Assembly: GCA_021811865.1 (NCBI GenBank)
Contig: JAKAQB010000059.1
Location: forward strand, 1 to 23,124
Length of the DNA: 23,124 bases
DNA from: Actinomycetes bacterium
Lineage (GTDB): Bacteria; Actinomycetota; Acidimicrobiia; Acidimicrobiales; Palsa-688
Direction: 5' to 3'
The position numbers were made by a program, and so were the translations under genes. How positions within the stretch are numbered: position 1 is the stretch's first letter; the number at the start of each line of letters is the position of its first letter. The notes beneath the pieces were generated by a model that was not told where the DNA came from, did no database searches, and saw only the letters and a list, made by a program, of their open reading frames with translations. Positions 1-7,191 of this stretch are shown one piece after another.

Positions 1-47
1 CGGCCGGCGGGGTGGGATGCGGCCGGCGGGGTGGGATGCGGCCGGCG
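1..47. repeat. 19-bp GC-rich tandem repeat at the left edge
   Basis: The unit CGGCCGGCGGGGTGGGATG occurs twice exactly (1-19, 20-38), followed by the first nine bases of a third copy. It then decays into CCGGC/GGGG-rich sequence up to about position 75. The window edge cuts the array, so more copies may lie to the left. It sits where infA is commonly found upstream of rpmJ. It has no coding signal that I can see. Confidence 0.85.
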
Positions 48-140
48 GCGGGGGGCCGGCGGGGCCGGCGGGCGAGGGTAGCACCGCCGGGGTGAGCACG
101 GGTGGACGAACGCCCCAGCGCGCGATAGCCTGATCGGCCG

Positions 141-206
141 GTCCCAGCGCCGGTTTCGCGCGGCTGGGACACGAGCGTCCCGGCGCGCCTCGGGGCCGTT
201 GCCCCG
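141..206 (+). promoter_or_regulatory. rpmJ leader: two perfect hairpins
   Basis: GTCCCAGC (141-148) pairs exactly with GCTGGGAC (163-170) around a 14-nt loop. CGGGGC (191-196) pairs exactly with GCCCCG (201-206) around the tetraloop CGTT. Neither hairpin is followed by a T-run. They could end the upstream transcript without a U-tract, or form a leader structure for ribosomal protein autoregulation. The sequence alone does not decide between these. The rest of 48-257 shows no gene and no convincing promoter. Confidence 0.35.
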
Positions 207-257
207 CCAACCGCCGTCACTCCACCTATACCCGCCGTTGCCCGGCAGGAGCCAGTC

Positions 258-371
258 GTGAAAGTCCGCCCCAGCGTCAAGCCCATCTGCGAGCACTGCA
301 AGGTGATCCGCCGGCACCGCCGCGTCATGGTCATCTGGACCCACCCGCGCCACAAGCAGCGCCAGGGCTAG
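258..371 (+). CDS. rpmJ: 50S ribosomal protein L36
   Basis: This 37-residue protein of the large ribosomal subunit begins [15 protein letters not shown] and ends HKQRQG, the usual length and termini of bacterial L36. It starts at GTG, six bases after a clear AGGAG (247-251). L36 normally holds zinc through C11, C14, C27 and H32. Here C11, C14 and H32 are present, but position 27 is tryptophan ([10 protein letters not shown]), so one ligand is lost. His29 lies close by and might substitute, which is inference. A single-base error (TGC read as TGG) would also explain it. It heads the rpsM-rpsK-rpsD-rpoA-rplQ operon, with a 13-nt gap to rpsM. No infA is present in the 257 bases upstream. Confidence 0.95.
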   Translation: MKVRPSVKPICEHCKVIRRHRRVMVIWTHPRHKQRQG

Positions 372-384
372 GAGAAGGAACCCC

Positions 385-765
385 GTGGCACGAATAGCCG
401 GCGTCGACATCCCCCGCGAGAAGCGGCTGGAGATCTCGCTCACCTACATCTACGGGATCGGCCGCACGGCAGCGTCCCACGTCTGCGACGGGACCGGCAT
501 CGACCCGTCCACCCGCGTCCGCGACCTCACCGACGAGGAGGTCGTGCGGCTGCGCAACTGGATCGACGCCAACTTGAAGGTGGAGGGTGACCTCCGCCGG
601 GACGTGTCGCAGGACATCAAGCGGAAGATGGAGATCGGCTCCTACCAGGGGGTGCGCCACCGCCGCGGGTTGCCGGTGCGGGGTCAGCGGACGCACACGA
701 ACGCCCGCACGCGCAAGGGCCCCAAGAAGACCGTCGCCGGCAAGAAGAAGGTTCGCAAGCACTGA
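385..765 (+). CDS. rpsM: 30S ribosomal protein S13
   Basis: S13 sits in the head of the small subunit and contacts the P-site tRNA and the bridge to the large subunit. The 126-residue product begins [20 protein letters not shown], has the helix-hairpin-helix region YIYGIGRT near residues 22-29, and ends in the basic tail ([14 protein letters not shown] and KKKVRKH) typical of the family. The GTG start lies five bases after AAGGAA. The stop TGA (763-765) shares its last base with an ATG (TGATG) and is itself the edge of the 17-bp tandem array that leads to rpsK. Full length and intact. Confidence 0.98.
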   Translation: MARIAGVDIPREKRLEISLTYIYGIGRTAASHVCDGTGIDPSTRVRDLTDEEVVRLRNWIDANLKVEGDLRRDVSQDIKRKMEIGSYQGVRHRRGLPVRGQRTHTNARTRKGPKKTVAGKKKVRKH

Positions 766-840
766 TGAGCCCCAACCACCGATGAGCCCCAACCACCGAT
801 GAGCCCCAACCACCGATGAGCCCCAACCACCGATGAGCCG
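764..840 (+). repeat. 17-bp tandem array between rpsM and rpsK
   Basis: GATGAGCCCCAACCACC is repeated four times without a mismatch (764-780, 781-797, 798-814, 815-831). Nine bases of a fifth copy follow (832-840, with the last base changed). The first copy begins inside the rpsM stop codon. Identical copies suggest recent slippage expansion. The 17-nt period is not a multiple of three, and that is what lets each copy open a new short ORF that overlaps the next. Confidence 0.97.
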
Positions 841-859
841 AGTGACGAGGAACCACTGA
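765..859 (+). other. chain of five overlapping mini-ORFs linking rpsM to rpsK
   Basis: ATG codons at 765, 782, 799, 816 and 833 each open a short ORF. The first four encode MSPNHR and stop at TGA 783-785, 800-802, 817-819 and 834-836. Each stop overlaps the next start as ATGA. The fifth encodes MSRVTRNH and stops at 857-859, one base before the TTG start of rpsK (861). The first ATG overlaps the rpsM stop as TGATG. A ribosome that terminates and restarts could therefore pass from rpsM to rpsK with no untranslated gap. The reading is exact. Whether the peptides are made is unknown. Confidence 0.5.
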
Positions 860-860
860 G

Positions 861-1259
861 TTGGCCAAGCCGAAGCCGGGCGGGCGACGCCCCCGCCGCC
901 GCGAGCGCAAGAACGTCACCTACGGCGTGGCGCACATCAAGAGCTCGTTCAACAACACGATCGTGTCGATCAGCGACCCGGACGGCAACGTCCTGGCCTG
1001 GGCGTCGGCCGGCAACGTCGGGTTCAAGGGATCCCGCAAGTCGACGCCGTTCGCCGCCCAGCTCGCCGCCGAGGCCTGCGCCCGGCGCGCCATGGAGCAC
1101 GGCGTCCGCAAGGTGGATGTCCTCGTGAAAGGTCCGGGGTCGGGGCGCGAGACGGCGATCCGCTCTCTCATGGCCGCCGGCATCGACGTCGCCGGCATCA
1201 AGGATGTCACCCCCATCCCCCACAACGGTTGCCGCCCCAAGAAGCGGCGGAGGGTCTGA
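861..1259 (+). CDS. rpsK: 30S ribosomal protein S11
   Basis: S11 lines the platform of the small subunit near the mRNA exit (E-site) region. The 132-residue protein has the basic N-terminus [17 protein letters not shown], the core [16 protein letters not shown], and the family C-terminus [24 protein letters not shown] end (here [11 protein letters not shown] then RPKKRRRV). The start is TTG at 861, with GAGG (847-850) about ten bases upstream, one base after the stop of the last mini-ORF of the chain. rpsD starts two bases after its stop. Intact. Confidence 0.97.
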   Translation: MAKPKPGGRRPRRRERKNVTYGVAHIKSSFNNTIVSISDPDGNVLAWASAGNVGFKGSRKSTPFAAQLAAEACARRAMEHGVRKVDVLVKGPGSGRETAIRSLMAAGIDVAGIKDVTPIPHNGCRPKKRRRV

Positions 1260-1261
1260 GC

Positions 1262-1888
1262 ATGGCGCGCTACACGGGGCCGGTGTGCCGGCTGTGCCGA
1301 CGCGAGAAGATGAAGCTGTTCTTGAAGGGTGCCAAGTGCGACTCGATGAAGTGCCCGATCGAGCGCCGGCCCTACCCGCCGGGCGAGCACGGCCGTGACC
1401 GGATGCGCCAGGGCTCGGAGTACCTGACCCAGCTGCGGGAGAAGCAGAAGGCCAGGCGGATCTACGGCGTGTTCGAGAAGCAGTTCCGCAACCTGTACGA
1501 GGAGGCGAACCGCCAGCAGGGCATCACCGGCGAGAGCCTGCTCAGGATGCTGGAGCTGCGCCTAGACAACGTGGCCTTCCGGGCGGGCTGGGGATCGTCG
1601 CGGGCACAGGCCCGCCAGTTCGTGCGCCACGGTCATGTTCTGGTCAACGGCAGGCGGGTGACGATCCCGTCCTACCGGGTGCGCAAGGGCGATGTCGTCT
1701 CCCTGAAGCCGAAGGCCCGCCAGATGATCATCGTCCGCCACAACCTCGACACCCTGGACCGCCAGGTCCCGGCGTGGCTCGAAACCGGTGCCGACGGCAA
1801 TGAGGTGACCGTCCGGGAGCTCCCGCTGCGGGACCACATCGACGTCCCGGTGCGCGAGTCGTTGATCGTCGAGCTCTACTCGAAGTAG
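1262..1888 (+). CDS. rpsD: 30S ribosomal protein S4
   Basis: S4 is a primary 16S rRNA binder that nucleates assembly of the small-subunit body. It often represses its own operon. The 208-residue product begins MARYTGPVCRLCRREKMK. The ATG at 1262 is preferred over an upstream in-frame ATG at 1229, because family members begin here and GGAGGG precedes it. The N-terminal zinc knuckle is complete (C9, C12, C26, C31), unlike the altered one in rpmJ. The S4 RNA-binding domain (RLDNVAFRAGWGSSRAQARQ and on) begins near residue 98. The last four codons and stop are duplicated downstream (1873-1902), so the protein ends LYSK at TAG and a second LYSK-TAA follows in frame. Confidence 0.98.
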   Translation: MARYTGPVCRLCRREKMKLFLKGAKCDSMKCPIERRPYPPGEHGRDRMRQGSEYLTQLREKQKARRIYGVFEKQFRNLYEEANRQQGITGESLLRMLELRLDNVAFRAGWGSSRAQARQFVRHGHVLVNGRRVTIPSYRVRKGDVVSLKPKARQMIIVRHNLDTLDRQVPAWLETGADGNEVTVRELPLRDHIDVPVRESLIVELYSK

Positions 1889-1902
1889 CTCTACTCGAAG
1901 TA
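1873..1902 (+). repeat. 15-bp tandem duplication across the rpsD stop codon
   Basis: GCTCTACTCGAAGTA occurs twice back to back (1873-1887, 1888-1902). The first copy ends rpsD (L-Y-S-K-TAG). The second lies in the same frame after the stop and ends in TAA (1901-1903). Read-through of TAG would add only CTC TAC TCG AAG before TAA. It also moves the AAGG Shine-Dalgarno material relative to rpoA. Probable slippage product. Confidence 0.95.
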
Positions 1903-1916
1903 AGGAACCCCAAGGC

Positions 1917-2858
1917 ATGCTCATCATCCAGCGACCGGCCGTCGAGGCCCTCGGCGAGCAGGAGGGTGACCGCCAGCGCTTCGCCATCGGCCCGCTCGAG
2001 CCCGGCTTCGGGCACACGATCGGCGTGGCCCTGCGCCGCACCCTGCTGTCGTCGATCCCCGGCGCGGCCGTCACCCAGGTCCGCTTCGACGAGGCCCTCC
2101 ACGAGTTCACGACCCTGCCGGGCGTGAAGGAGGACGTGACCGACATCATCCTCAACCTGAAGGACCTCGTCCTGCGGGTGGAGAGCGACGAGACGGTCAC
2201 CCTGCGCCTCGACATGCGGGGCCCGGCGACGGTGACCGCCGGCGACATCCAGACGACCGCCGACGTCGAGGTGCTCAACACCGACCTCGTGCTCGCCACT
2301 GTCAACGCCAAGGGTCGCCTCGCCGCCGACATCACCGTGGAGCGCGGCCGCGGCTACGTCTCCGCCGACCGAAACAAGAAGTCGTCGACGATCGGCGTCA
2401 TCCCCGTCGACTCGGTGTACTCGCCGATCCGCCTCGTCGCCTTCACGGTGGAGCCGACCCGGGTGGAGCAGTCCACCAACTACGACCGCCTCGTGCTCGA
2501 CATCACGACCGACGGGTCGATCACGCCCCGCGAGGCGCTGGCCTCCGCCGGGGACACCCTTCGCTCGCTCATGTCCCTCGTCGCCGAGATGAGCGACGCC
2601 CCCCAGGGCCTCGAGCTCGGCGACGTCGGTGCCGCCGCCGGCGGGTCGCCTGACCTGGACCTGCCGATCGAGGACCTCGACCTGTCCGAGCGCCCCCGCA
2701 ACTGCCTCAAGCGGGCGCAGGTCAACACGATCGGCGAGCTGGTCCAAAAGACCGAGGACGACCTGCTGGCCATCACCAACTTCGGGCAGAAGAGCCTCGA
2801 CGAGGTGCTGCAGAAGCTGGACGAGCGGGGCCTGTCGCTGCGCGGGAAGGAGTCGTAG
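1917..2858 (+). CDS. rpoA: DNA-directed RNA polymerase subunit alpha
   Basis: Alpha dimerises to scaffold RNA polymerase assembly, and its C-terminal domain contacts upstream promoter DNA and activators. The protein has 313 residues, the usual size in actinobacteria. The N-terminal domain is recognised by the segment [23 protein letters not shown] (about residues 30-52). The C-terminal domain is recognised by [24 protein letters not shown] and the helix-hairpin-helix part with [10 protein letters not shown]. The ATG follows AAGG by one to two bases, with another AAGG at 1902-1905. rplQ begins four bases after its stop, so the two are probably co-translated. Confidence 0.98.
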   Translation: MLIIQRPAVEALGEQEGDRQRFAIGPLEPGFGHTIGVALRRTLLSSIPGAAVTQVRFDEALHEFTTLPGVKEDVTDIILNLKDLVLRVESDETVTLRLDMRGPATVTAGDIQTTADVEVLNTDLVLATVNAKGRLAADITVERGRGYVSADRNKKSSTIGVIPVDSVYSPIRLVAFTVEPTRVEQSTNYDRLVLDITTDGSITPREALASAGDTLRSLMSLVAEMSDAPQGLELGDVGAAAGGSPDLDLPIEDLDLSERPRNCLKRAQVNTIGELVQKTEDDLLAITNFGQKSLDEVLQKLDERGLSLRGKES

Positions 2859-2862
2859 GCCC

Positions 2863-3249
2863 ATGTCCGCCCTACCCGGCCGCCCCAGGAAGGGGCCCCG
2901 CTTCGGCGGGGATGCCGCACACCAGAAGGCGATGTTCGGCAACCTCGTCGCATCGCTGATCGCTGCCGAGGCGATCGTGACCACCGAGGCCAAGGCCAAG
3001 GCGCTGCGCCCGGTGGTGGAGAAGTGCATCACCAAGGCGAAGAAGGCATACGCCCATCCGGAGACGGCCGTGCACCAGCAGCGCCAGGTCGTCGCCTTCA
3101 TCCGGGACAAGGACATGGCCCACAAGCTGTTCGACGAGATCGGGCCGCGCTTCTCCGACCGACCGGGCGGCTACACGCGGATCTTGAAGTTGGGGCCCCG
3201 CCACGGCGACAACGCGCCCATGGCGCGCATCGAGCTCGTCGCAGACTGA
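2863..3249 (+). CDS. rplQ: 50S ribosomal protein L17
   Basis: L17 lies near the peptide exit tunnel of the large subunit. The 128-residue protein begins [20 protein letters not shown], a slight variant of the usual N-terminus, followed by the core [31 protein letters not shown]. It ends with the family motif [20 protein letters not shown]. The start ATG at 2863 lies ten bases after AAGGAG (2847-2852), inside the end of rpoA. It has no extended C-terminal tail of the kind seen in mycobacteria. truA follows after 21 bases, as in many actinobacteria. Confidence 0.97.
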   Translation: MSALPGRPRKGPRFGGDAAHQKAMFGNLVASLIAAEAIVTTEAKAKALRPVVEKCITKAKKAYAHPETAVHQQRQVVAFIRDKDMAHKLFDEIGPRFSDRPGGYTRILKLGPRHGDNAPMARIELVAD

Positions 3250-3270
3250 CGGCGGGCCGGCCGGGGCGCC

Positions 3271-4092
3271 GTGACCCTCTTCAGCCCGCAGGCCGGTCCG
3301 GAGGCGCCGGCGGCGGTCACCCCCGACCCGACGGTCCGTGTCCGGTTGCTCGTCGCCTACCTCGGCGCCGGCTTCCACGGCTTCGCCCTGCAGCCCGGGC
3401 AGCGCACCGTTGCGGGGGTGCTCGTCTCCGCCCTGGAGCGCCATCTGCGCCACACCGTCGAGCTGGTCTGCGCCGGCCGCACCGACGCCGGCGTCCACGC
3501 CTGGGGCCAGGTGGTGAGCTTCGACGCCCGCCACGATGTGGACCTGGATCGCCTCGCCCGGTCCGTCAACCGCTCGACCTCGCCGGCGGTGGTCGTGCGG
3601 GCCGCGGCCCGGGCCGGCCCCGACTTCGACGCCCGCCGCTCGGCGACCGGCCGGCGGTACCACTACACGGTTCTCAACACACCCACCGCCGACCCGTTCC
3701 GGGCATCGACGGCGTGGCACGTGGCGGCGCCCCTCGACGTGGCGGCCATGCGCCTGGGGTGTGACCCGCTGATCGGCGAGCACGACTTCTCGTCGTTCTG
3801 CCGGCGCCCGAGCCCGGAGGCGAGCCTGGTGCGCGTCGTGCGCGAGGCCCGCTGGGTGGACGAGGGCGGCGGCGTGCTGCGCTTCGAGGTCGAGGCGTCG
3901 TCCTTCTGCCACCAGATGGTGAGGTCGGTGGTCGGCACGCTCGTGGACGTGGGCGCGGGGAAAGTGCGGGCGGGTGAGGTCTCCGGCATCCTCCGTGCCC
4001 GCACGCGGGCCGCTGCGAGGACGCTGGCCCCGCCGCACGGTCTGTGCCTGTGGGAAGTGGGATACGAGCCAGCCGAGGGATGGCCCGGATAG
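3271..4092 (+). CDS. truA: tRNA pseudouridine(38-40) synthase
   Basis: TruA isomerises uridines 38, 39 and 40 in the anticodon arm of many tRNAs. The 273-residue product carries the catalytic motif CAGRTDAGVHAWGQ with the active-site aspartate near residue 72. It also has the N-terminal strand RLLVAYLGAGFHGFALQPG (usually YDGTxFxGxQ) and the late motifs SFCHQMVRSVVGTLVDVGAGK and APPHGLCLWEVGYE. The start is GTG at 3271, with only a weak Shine-Dalgarno. The roughly 20-residue N-terminal extension rich in Pro and Ala means the exact start is less certain. It ends the plus-strand operon and converges on the ECF sigma gene 52 bases away. Confidence 0.95.
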   Translation: MTLFSPQAGPEAPAAVTPDPTVRVRLLVAYLGAGFHGFALQPGQRTVAGVLVSALERHLRHTVELVCAGRTDAGVHAWGQVVSFDARHDVDLDRLARSVNRSTSPAVVVRAAARAGPDFDARRSATGRRYHYTVLNTPTADPFRASTAWHVAAPLDVAAMRLGCDPLIGEHDFSSFCRRPSPEASLVRVVREARWVDEGGGVLRFEVEASSFCHQMVRSVVGTLVDVGAGKVRAGEVSGILRARTRAAARTLAPPHGLCLWEVGYEPAEGWPG

Positions 4093-4144
4093 CCCACGAC
4101 CTCACCAATCGGTCCCCGACGCGGGACGACTTGGCGGGGATCTC

Positions 4145-5035
4145 CTACCGCAGTGCCACGACGGCCGGGGACCGCAGCTTCTCGGGGGCGGAGACGATCC
4201 AGATCCGCCGGACTCGGTCGCCGTCGACGTCGATGCAGACGGCGGTGTCGCCGTAGGCAGGATCGTGGAGCCACAGGCCGGGCGCGCCGTTCAACGACAC
4301 CGGCCGGGTCGTGGCGTCAGGCGAGAGCCGCCGGGCCAGGTTGTGCACGAACTGGCAGACCCGCTGCGGGCCTTGCACCGGTCGACGAGCGGCGTGGCGG
4401 TTGGGGCCGCCGTCGCTGACGACCACGACGTCTTCGGCGAGCAGCGCCATGGTGGTGTCGATGTCGCCTTCGAGCACGGCGGTGATCAGGCGGTCGGCGA
4501 CGGCGCGTCCTGCCGGCGACGGCGGGCGGGGTGCGGCGGATCGGACCTTGCGCCTGGCCCGGACGGCCCGTTGGCGGGCGGCTGCGGGTGTCAGGCCGAC
4601 GGTTGTCGCAACCTCGTCGAAGGGGACCCCGAAGACGTCGGCGAGCACGAACACCGCCCGGCTGAGTGGGTCGAGCTCTTCGAGGACGGAGAGGAACCCG
4701 ATGGTGAGGCTCTCGGCCAGTTGGGCGCTCTCCTCGGGGGTCGGGCCGAGCACCACCGGTTCCGGCAGCCAGGGCCCCACGTAGGTCTCGCGGCGGCGCC
4801 GGGCTCTGGTCAGCCGGTCCAGGGCGAGCCGGGTGGTCACGGTCGTGAGCCACGCCGCCGGCCGGCTGATGGCGTCGTGGTCGGCGGCCGACCACCGCAG
4901 CCACGCCTCCTGGCAGACGTCTTCGCTGTCGGCGAGGGATCCGAGCATGCGGTACGCCAGGCCGAGCAGGTAGGGGCGTTGGGCGGTGAAAACGGCGAGT
5001 GCCCCGTCGCCTGCCTCGGGGCGGGAGGCGGTCAT
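4145..5035 (-). CDS. ECF41-type RNA polymerase sigma factor with C-terminal regulatory domain
   Basis: This 296-residue protein has an ECF sigma2 domain (about residues 13-80, LAYRMLGSLADSEDVCQEAWLRW), a linker with YVGPWLPEP, a sigma4 domain (about 110-165) and a SnoaL-like C-terminal extension. WLPEP is a hallmark of group ECF41, whose extension both activates and restrains the sigma factor in place of an anti-sigma. The normally conserved DGGGK motif is degenerate here (DGGPNRHAARR), and the terminal NPDKL is APEKL, so control may differ. Its ATG overlaps the stop of the upstream FAD oxidoreductase (ATGA, 5032-5035), which fits the known pairing of ECF41 genes with COE-type enzymes. A candidate ECF41 promoter lies before that oxidoreductase, suggesting autoregulation. 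Confidence 0.92.
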   Translation of the reverse strand: MTASRPEAGDGALAVFTAQRPYLLGLAYRMLGSLADSEDVCQEAWLRWSAADHDAISRPAAWLTTVTTRLALDRLTRARRRRETYVGPWLPEPVVLGPTPEESAQLAESLTIGFLSVLEELDPLSRAVFVLADVFGVPFDEVATTVGLTPAAARQRAVRARRKVRSAAPRPPSPAGRAVADRLITAVLEGDIDTTMALLAEDVVVVSDGGPNRHAARRPVQGPQRVCQFVHNLARRLSPDATTRPVSLNGAPGLWLHDPAYGDTAVCIDVDGDRVRRIWIVSAPEKLRSPAVVALR

Positions 5036-6288
5036 GCGGCGATTGTGGTCGAGCGGGCCGCCTCCAGGGCCACCGTTCCCGCTGCAGCCCCCGAGGCCAG
5101 CGAGGCGTCAGCCAGCATGCCCACGGCTCCGACCCAGTCACCGCAGATGGCGATGGCCCGCTGCCCGGTGGCGGTGACCGCCGGGCGAGCCGCCAGGCCG
5201 CCGAGGCGGGCCTGGGGTTGGGTGGCGGCGACCACCATCCGGGCCAGGAACCGGGTCACCAGCGCCGCCGCCGGGTCGATGCCGGCCAGCCGGGCGTGGG
5301 CCTCGAGGTCGTAGCGGTCGACCTCTGCGCTGCGGGCGCCGTAGCGGATGACGGCGGCCACGGCACCACCGTCGGGGGCCATGTGCGCGGGCGGCGACTG
5401 CAGGGTGGCGTACAGAGGCGTGTCCACGCCGAGGACCCACCCGGGCCGGGGGATCCGATCGAGGCCCAGGTCGAGGCAGGCGGCGGTGACCGCTCGGCCG
5501 AGGTCACCCCAGTCGGGCGGGTCGGGCAGCAGGTGCCGGGTGGCGTCGGGCGTGCCCGCTGCCACCACCACAGCCCTGGCCCGCTCGATGCCGGCGTCGG
5601 TGACGACCTCGATCCCTCCAGCGACGGGCTCGAGCGAGCGGACCTTGCACCCGGCCCGAACCGGGGTCCGGGCGGTGAGGCCGTCGATCAGCTGGGCCCA
5701 GCCGCCGTGGAGGTAGCTCACACCGCTCCGGATCCCCAGCTGGAGCTGGGTCACGGCGGCGCCGGCGTCGAGCCCGTCGTGGTCGGCGCTGTAGGTCGTC
5801 TGGCGCAGGACCGCCCGGACGAGCCCCTCGGCGTCGGCTCTCAGCCCGAGGCCGTCCAGCCAGGCGGAGACCGAGGTGCCAGCGAGCGTCGCCGTGTCCA
5901 TCCGGGGCAGCGAGGCCAGCAGCCGGGCGACCTGCGCCTTGCCCCGGGAGCCGAGGGCGCCAGAGCGCAGCAGGGTCGCTGGACCAGCCGGGAACTGGTG
6001 GAGCCGCCCGCCGCTGCTCATCCGGTAGCGGCGCAGCGGGGGTGGCGCCCCCTGCGGGTCGATCCCGTGCCGGCGCAGGACCCTGATCCCCGGCCCTCCG
6101 AGGTAGAGGGCATGGGCGCCTCGGTTGAACGTGAAGCCGTCCCGCTCGCTCACCCGGGCCCGGCCCCCTGGCCGGTGACCTTCGATCACCAGGACCCGGC
6201 CCCCGGCAGCGTTCACCTCGGCGCCGGCGGCCAGCCCCGACAGCCCACCGCCGACCACCACCACATCCCATACCGCTCTGGTCGTCAT
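5032..6288 (-). CDS. FAD-dependent oxidoreductase (phytoene desaturase/amine oxidase-like)
   Basis: The 418-residue protein has the N-terminal dinucleotide fold VVVVGGGLSGLAAGAEVNAAGG (about residues 8-29), followed by an acidic residue at the end of strand two and the GGRAR motif, typical of the NAD(P)/FAD-binding amine oxidase and carotenoid desaturase superfamily. The C-terminal FAD segment AICGDWVGAVGMLADASLASGAAAG is also present. The ATG at 6288 is chosen over one at 6324, because it places the GxGxxG correctly and follows GGAGGGG. The substrate is unknown. It is translationally coupled to the downstream ECF41 sigma gene and is the likely primary target of that sigma factor. No membrane span or signal peptide is evident. 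Confidence 0.88.
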   Translation of the reverse strand: MTTRAVWDVVVVGGGLSGLAAGAEVNAAGGRVLVIEGHRPGGRARVSERDGFTFNRGAHALYLGGPGIRVLRRHGIDPQGAPPPLRRYRMSSGGRLHQFPAGPATLLRSGALGSRGKAQVARLLASLPRMDTATLAGTSVSAWLDGLGLRADAEGLVRAVLRQTTYSADHDGLDAGAAVTQLQLGIRSGVSYLHGGWAQLIDGLTARTPVRAGCKVRSLEPVAGGIEVVTDAGIERARAVVVAAGTPDATRHLLPDPPDWGDLGRAVTAACLDLGLDRIPRPGWVLGVDTPLYATLQSPPAHMAPDGGAVAAVIRYGARSAEVDRYDLEAHARLAGIDPAAALVTRFLARMVVAATQPQARLGGLAARPAVTATGQRAIAICGDWVGAVGMLADASLASGAAAGTVALEAARSTTIAA

Positions 6289-6296
6289 GCCCCTCC

Positions 6297-6323
6297 GACG
6301 ACGATCAGCCTGCGGTTGTGACA
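6297..6323 (-). promoter_or_regulatory. candidate ECF41 sigma-dependent promoter
   Basis: On the minus strand TGTCACA (6323-6317) is followed, after exactly 16 bases, by CGTC (6300-6297). A second overlapping CGTC lies at 6303-6300 (spacer 13). From memory of the ECF41 literature, TGTCACA at -35 and CGTC at -10 is the promoter motif of this group. It stands directly upstream of the oxidoreductase/ECF41 pair. The expected transcript start lies within a few bases of the ATG at 6288, so the mRNA would be leaderless or nearly so. Confidence 0.6.
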
Positions 6324-6342
6324 ACTCCCGGTCCGGCCTGGC

Positions 6343-6681
6343 TCACCGGCGCAGCCACGCCGGCAGGTGCCACGGCTCGACGGTGCCTGTGCGAACCCGG
6401 TGGGTGATCCTCCGCTCGATCACGAACGCCAGGACCGGGACCAGCCCGGCTCCGACCATGGCGGCCATCTCGACGGGGCTGAACCGGGCCCGGCGGGCCA
6501 GGTCGAGCGCCATCAGCAGGTAGATGATGTAGAAGACCCCGTGGATGGGTCCGGCGATCGAGACCAGCTGCGGGTAGCCGGCGACCTGCAGCGGCACGCC
6601 GACGAACACGATCAGGGCCAGGCCGACGCCCACGATGTAGGCGAGGACCCGGTACCGGAGGAGGGCGGCGTCGATGTTCAC
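6343..6681 (-). CDS. DUF3817 family integral membrane protein
   Basis: This 112-residue protein has three or four hydrophobic segments (YIVGVGLALIVFVGVPLQVAG, HGVFYIIYLLMALDLARRA and MAAMVGAGLVPVLAFVIERRI) and the pattern GPIHGVFYIIYLL typical of the DUF3817 family, which is common in actinobacteria. Function is unknown. The GTG at 6681 is preferred over an ATG at 6714, because it forms a GTGA overlap with the stop of the upstream gene, the same junction used elsewhere in this run. The pair with the LprD-like gene upstream resembles the Rv1343c-Rv1342c pair of Mycobacterium tuberculosis (recalled, not searched). Confidence 0.85.
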   Translation of the reverse strand: MNIDAALLRYRVLAYIVGVGLALIVFVGVPLQVAGYPQLVSIAGPIHGVFYIIYLLMALDLARRARFSPVEMAAMVGAGLVPVLAFVIERRITHRVRTGTVEPWHLPAWLRR

Positions 6682-7181
6682 GGCCTGGTCGGCACCCCGT
6701 GCGGGTTGCGCCACGACTTGCGGGTGCGCCCGGCGGCGAGCCGGGCGAGGTAGGCGTTGTACTCCGACAGTTGGTGCACGGAGACCTCCTCGTCAGCGTC
6801 GCCGTCGATGACCGCCGGCAGGCGGGAGCCGCCGACCAGCTCGGGATGGCTGGCCGCCTGCAGCGGGTGGACGAAGCCGGCGGCCGCGTCCGGTGGCGGC
6901 GGCACGAACGGCCCGTGCGTCGCCGCCCGGCGCGCCCGCTCGACCTTGCGGGCCTCCACGCGTGCCGGGTCCTCGTGGATCAGCTGCCACCAGCCCACGA
7001 CGGCGAGAACGGCGAACACGGGCCACTCGACGGCGTACAGCCAGCTGAGCAGGTTGCCGCCGATCGCCCGGTGGATCTGCCAGTCGGCGGCGATGGAGCA
7101 GCCGGGGGCGATCACGGCGAGCAGCAGGTGGTAGGCGACGGCCCGCTTCCGGAACCACCGCACCGTCCAGCGCTCGTGCAT
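6678..7181 (-). CDS. LprD-like conserved actinobacterial membrane protein
   Basis: The 167-residue protein begins MHERWTVRWFRKRAVAYHLL. It has two membrane segments (about 15-32, YHLLLAVIAPGCSIAADWQ, and 48-66, WLYAVEWPVFAVLAVVGWW), then a charged cytoplasmic tail. The pattern C..ADWQ..RA..GN...W.YA.EWP.FA resembles mycobacterial LprD (Rv1343c). The cysteine in APGC is a poor lipobox, so lipidation is doubtful. The long open frame extending upstream to 7844 overlaps the next gene and looks spurious. The ATG at 7181 sits ten bases after the preceding stop. It overlaps the DUF3817 gene downstream by four bases. No function is known to me. Confidence 0.78.
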   Translation of the reverse strand: MHERWTVRWFRKRAVAYHLLLAVIAPGCSIAADWQIHRAIGGNLLSWLYAVEWPVFAVLAVVGWWQLIHEDPARVEARKVERARRAATHGPFVPPPPDAAAGFVHPLQAASHPELVGGSRLPAVIDGDADEEVSVHQLSEYNAYLARLAAGRTRKSWRNPHGVPTRP

Positions 7182-7191
7182 CGCCGCGATG

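Noticed and set aside
199..232. Promoter before rpmJ (TTGCCC and TATACC)
   Set aside because: The spacing is about 22 bases and both boxes are poor, so it does not support a promoter call.
764..840. The 17-bp array as a small CRISPR
   Set aside because: Copies are contiguous with no spacers and the unit is too short.
331..1390. Long minus-strand open frames opposite rpsM, rpsK and rpsD
   Set aside because: They are shadows of the ribosomal genes caused by high GC, and the WLGLIGG-type sequence in them is only the reverse strand of the 17-bp repeat.
4112..4127. GTCCC/GGGAC hairpin between truA and the ECF41 gene as a terminator
   Set aside because: It has only five base pairs and no T-tract, which is expected often at this GC content.
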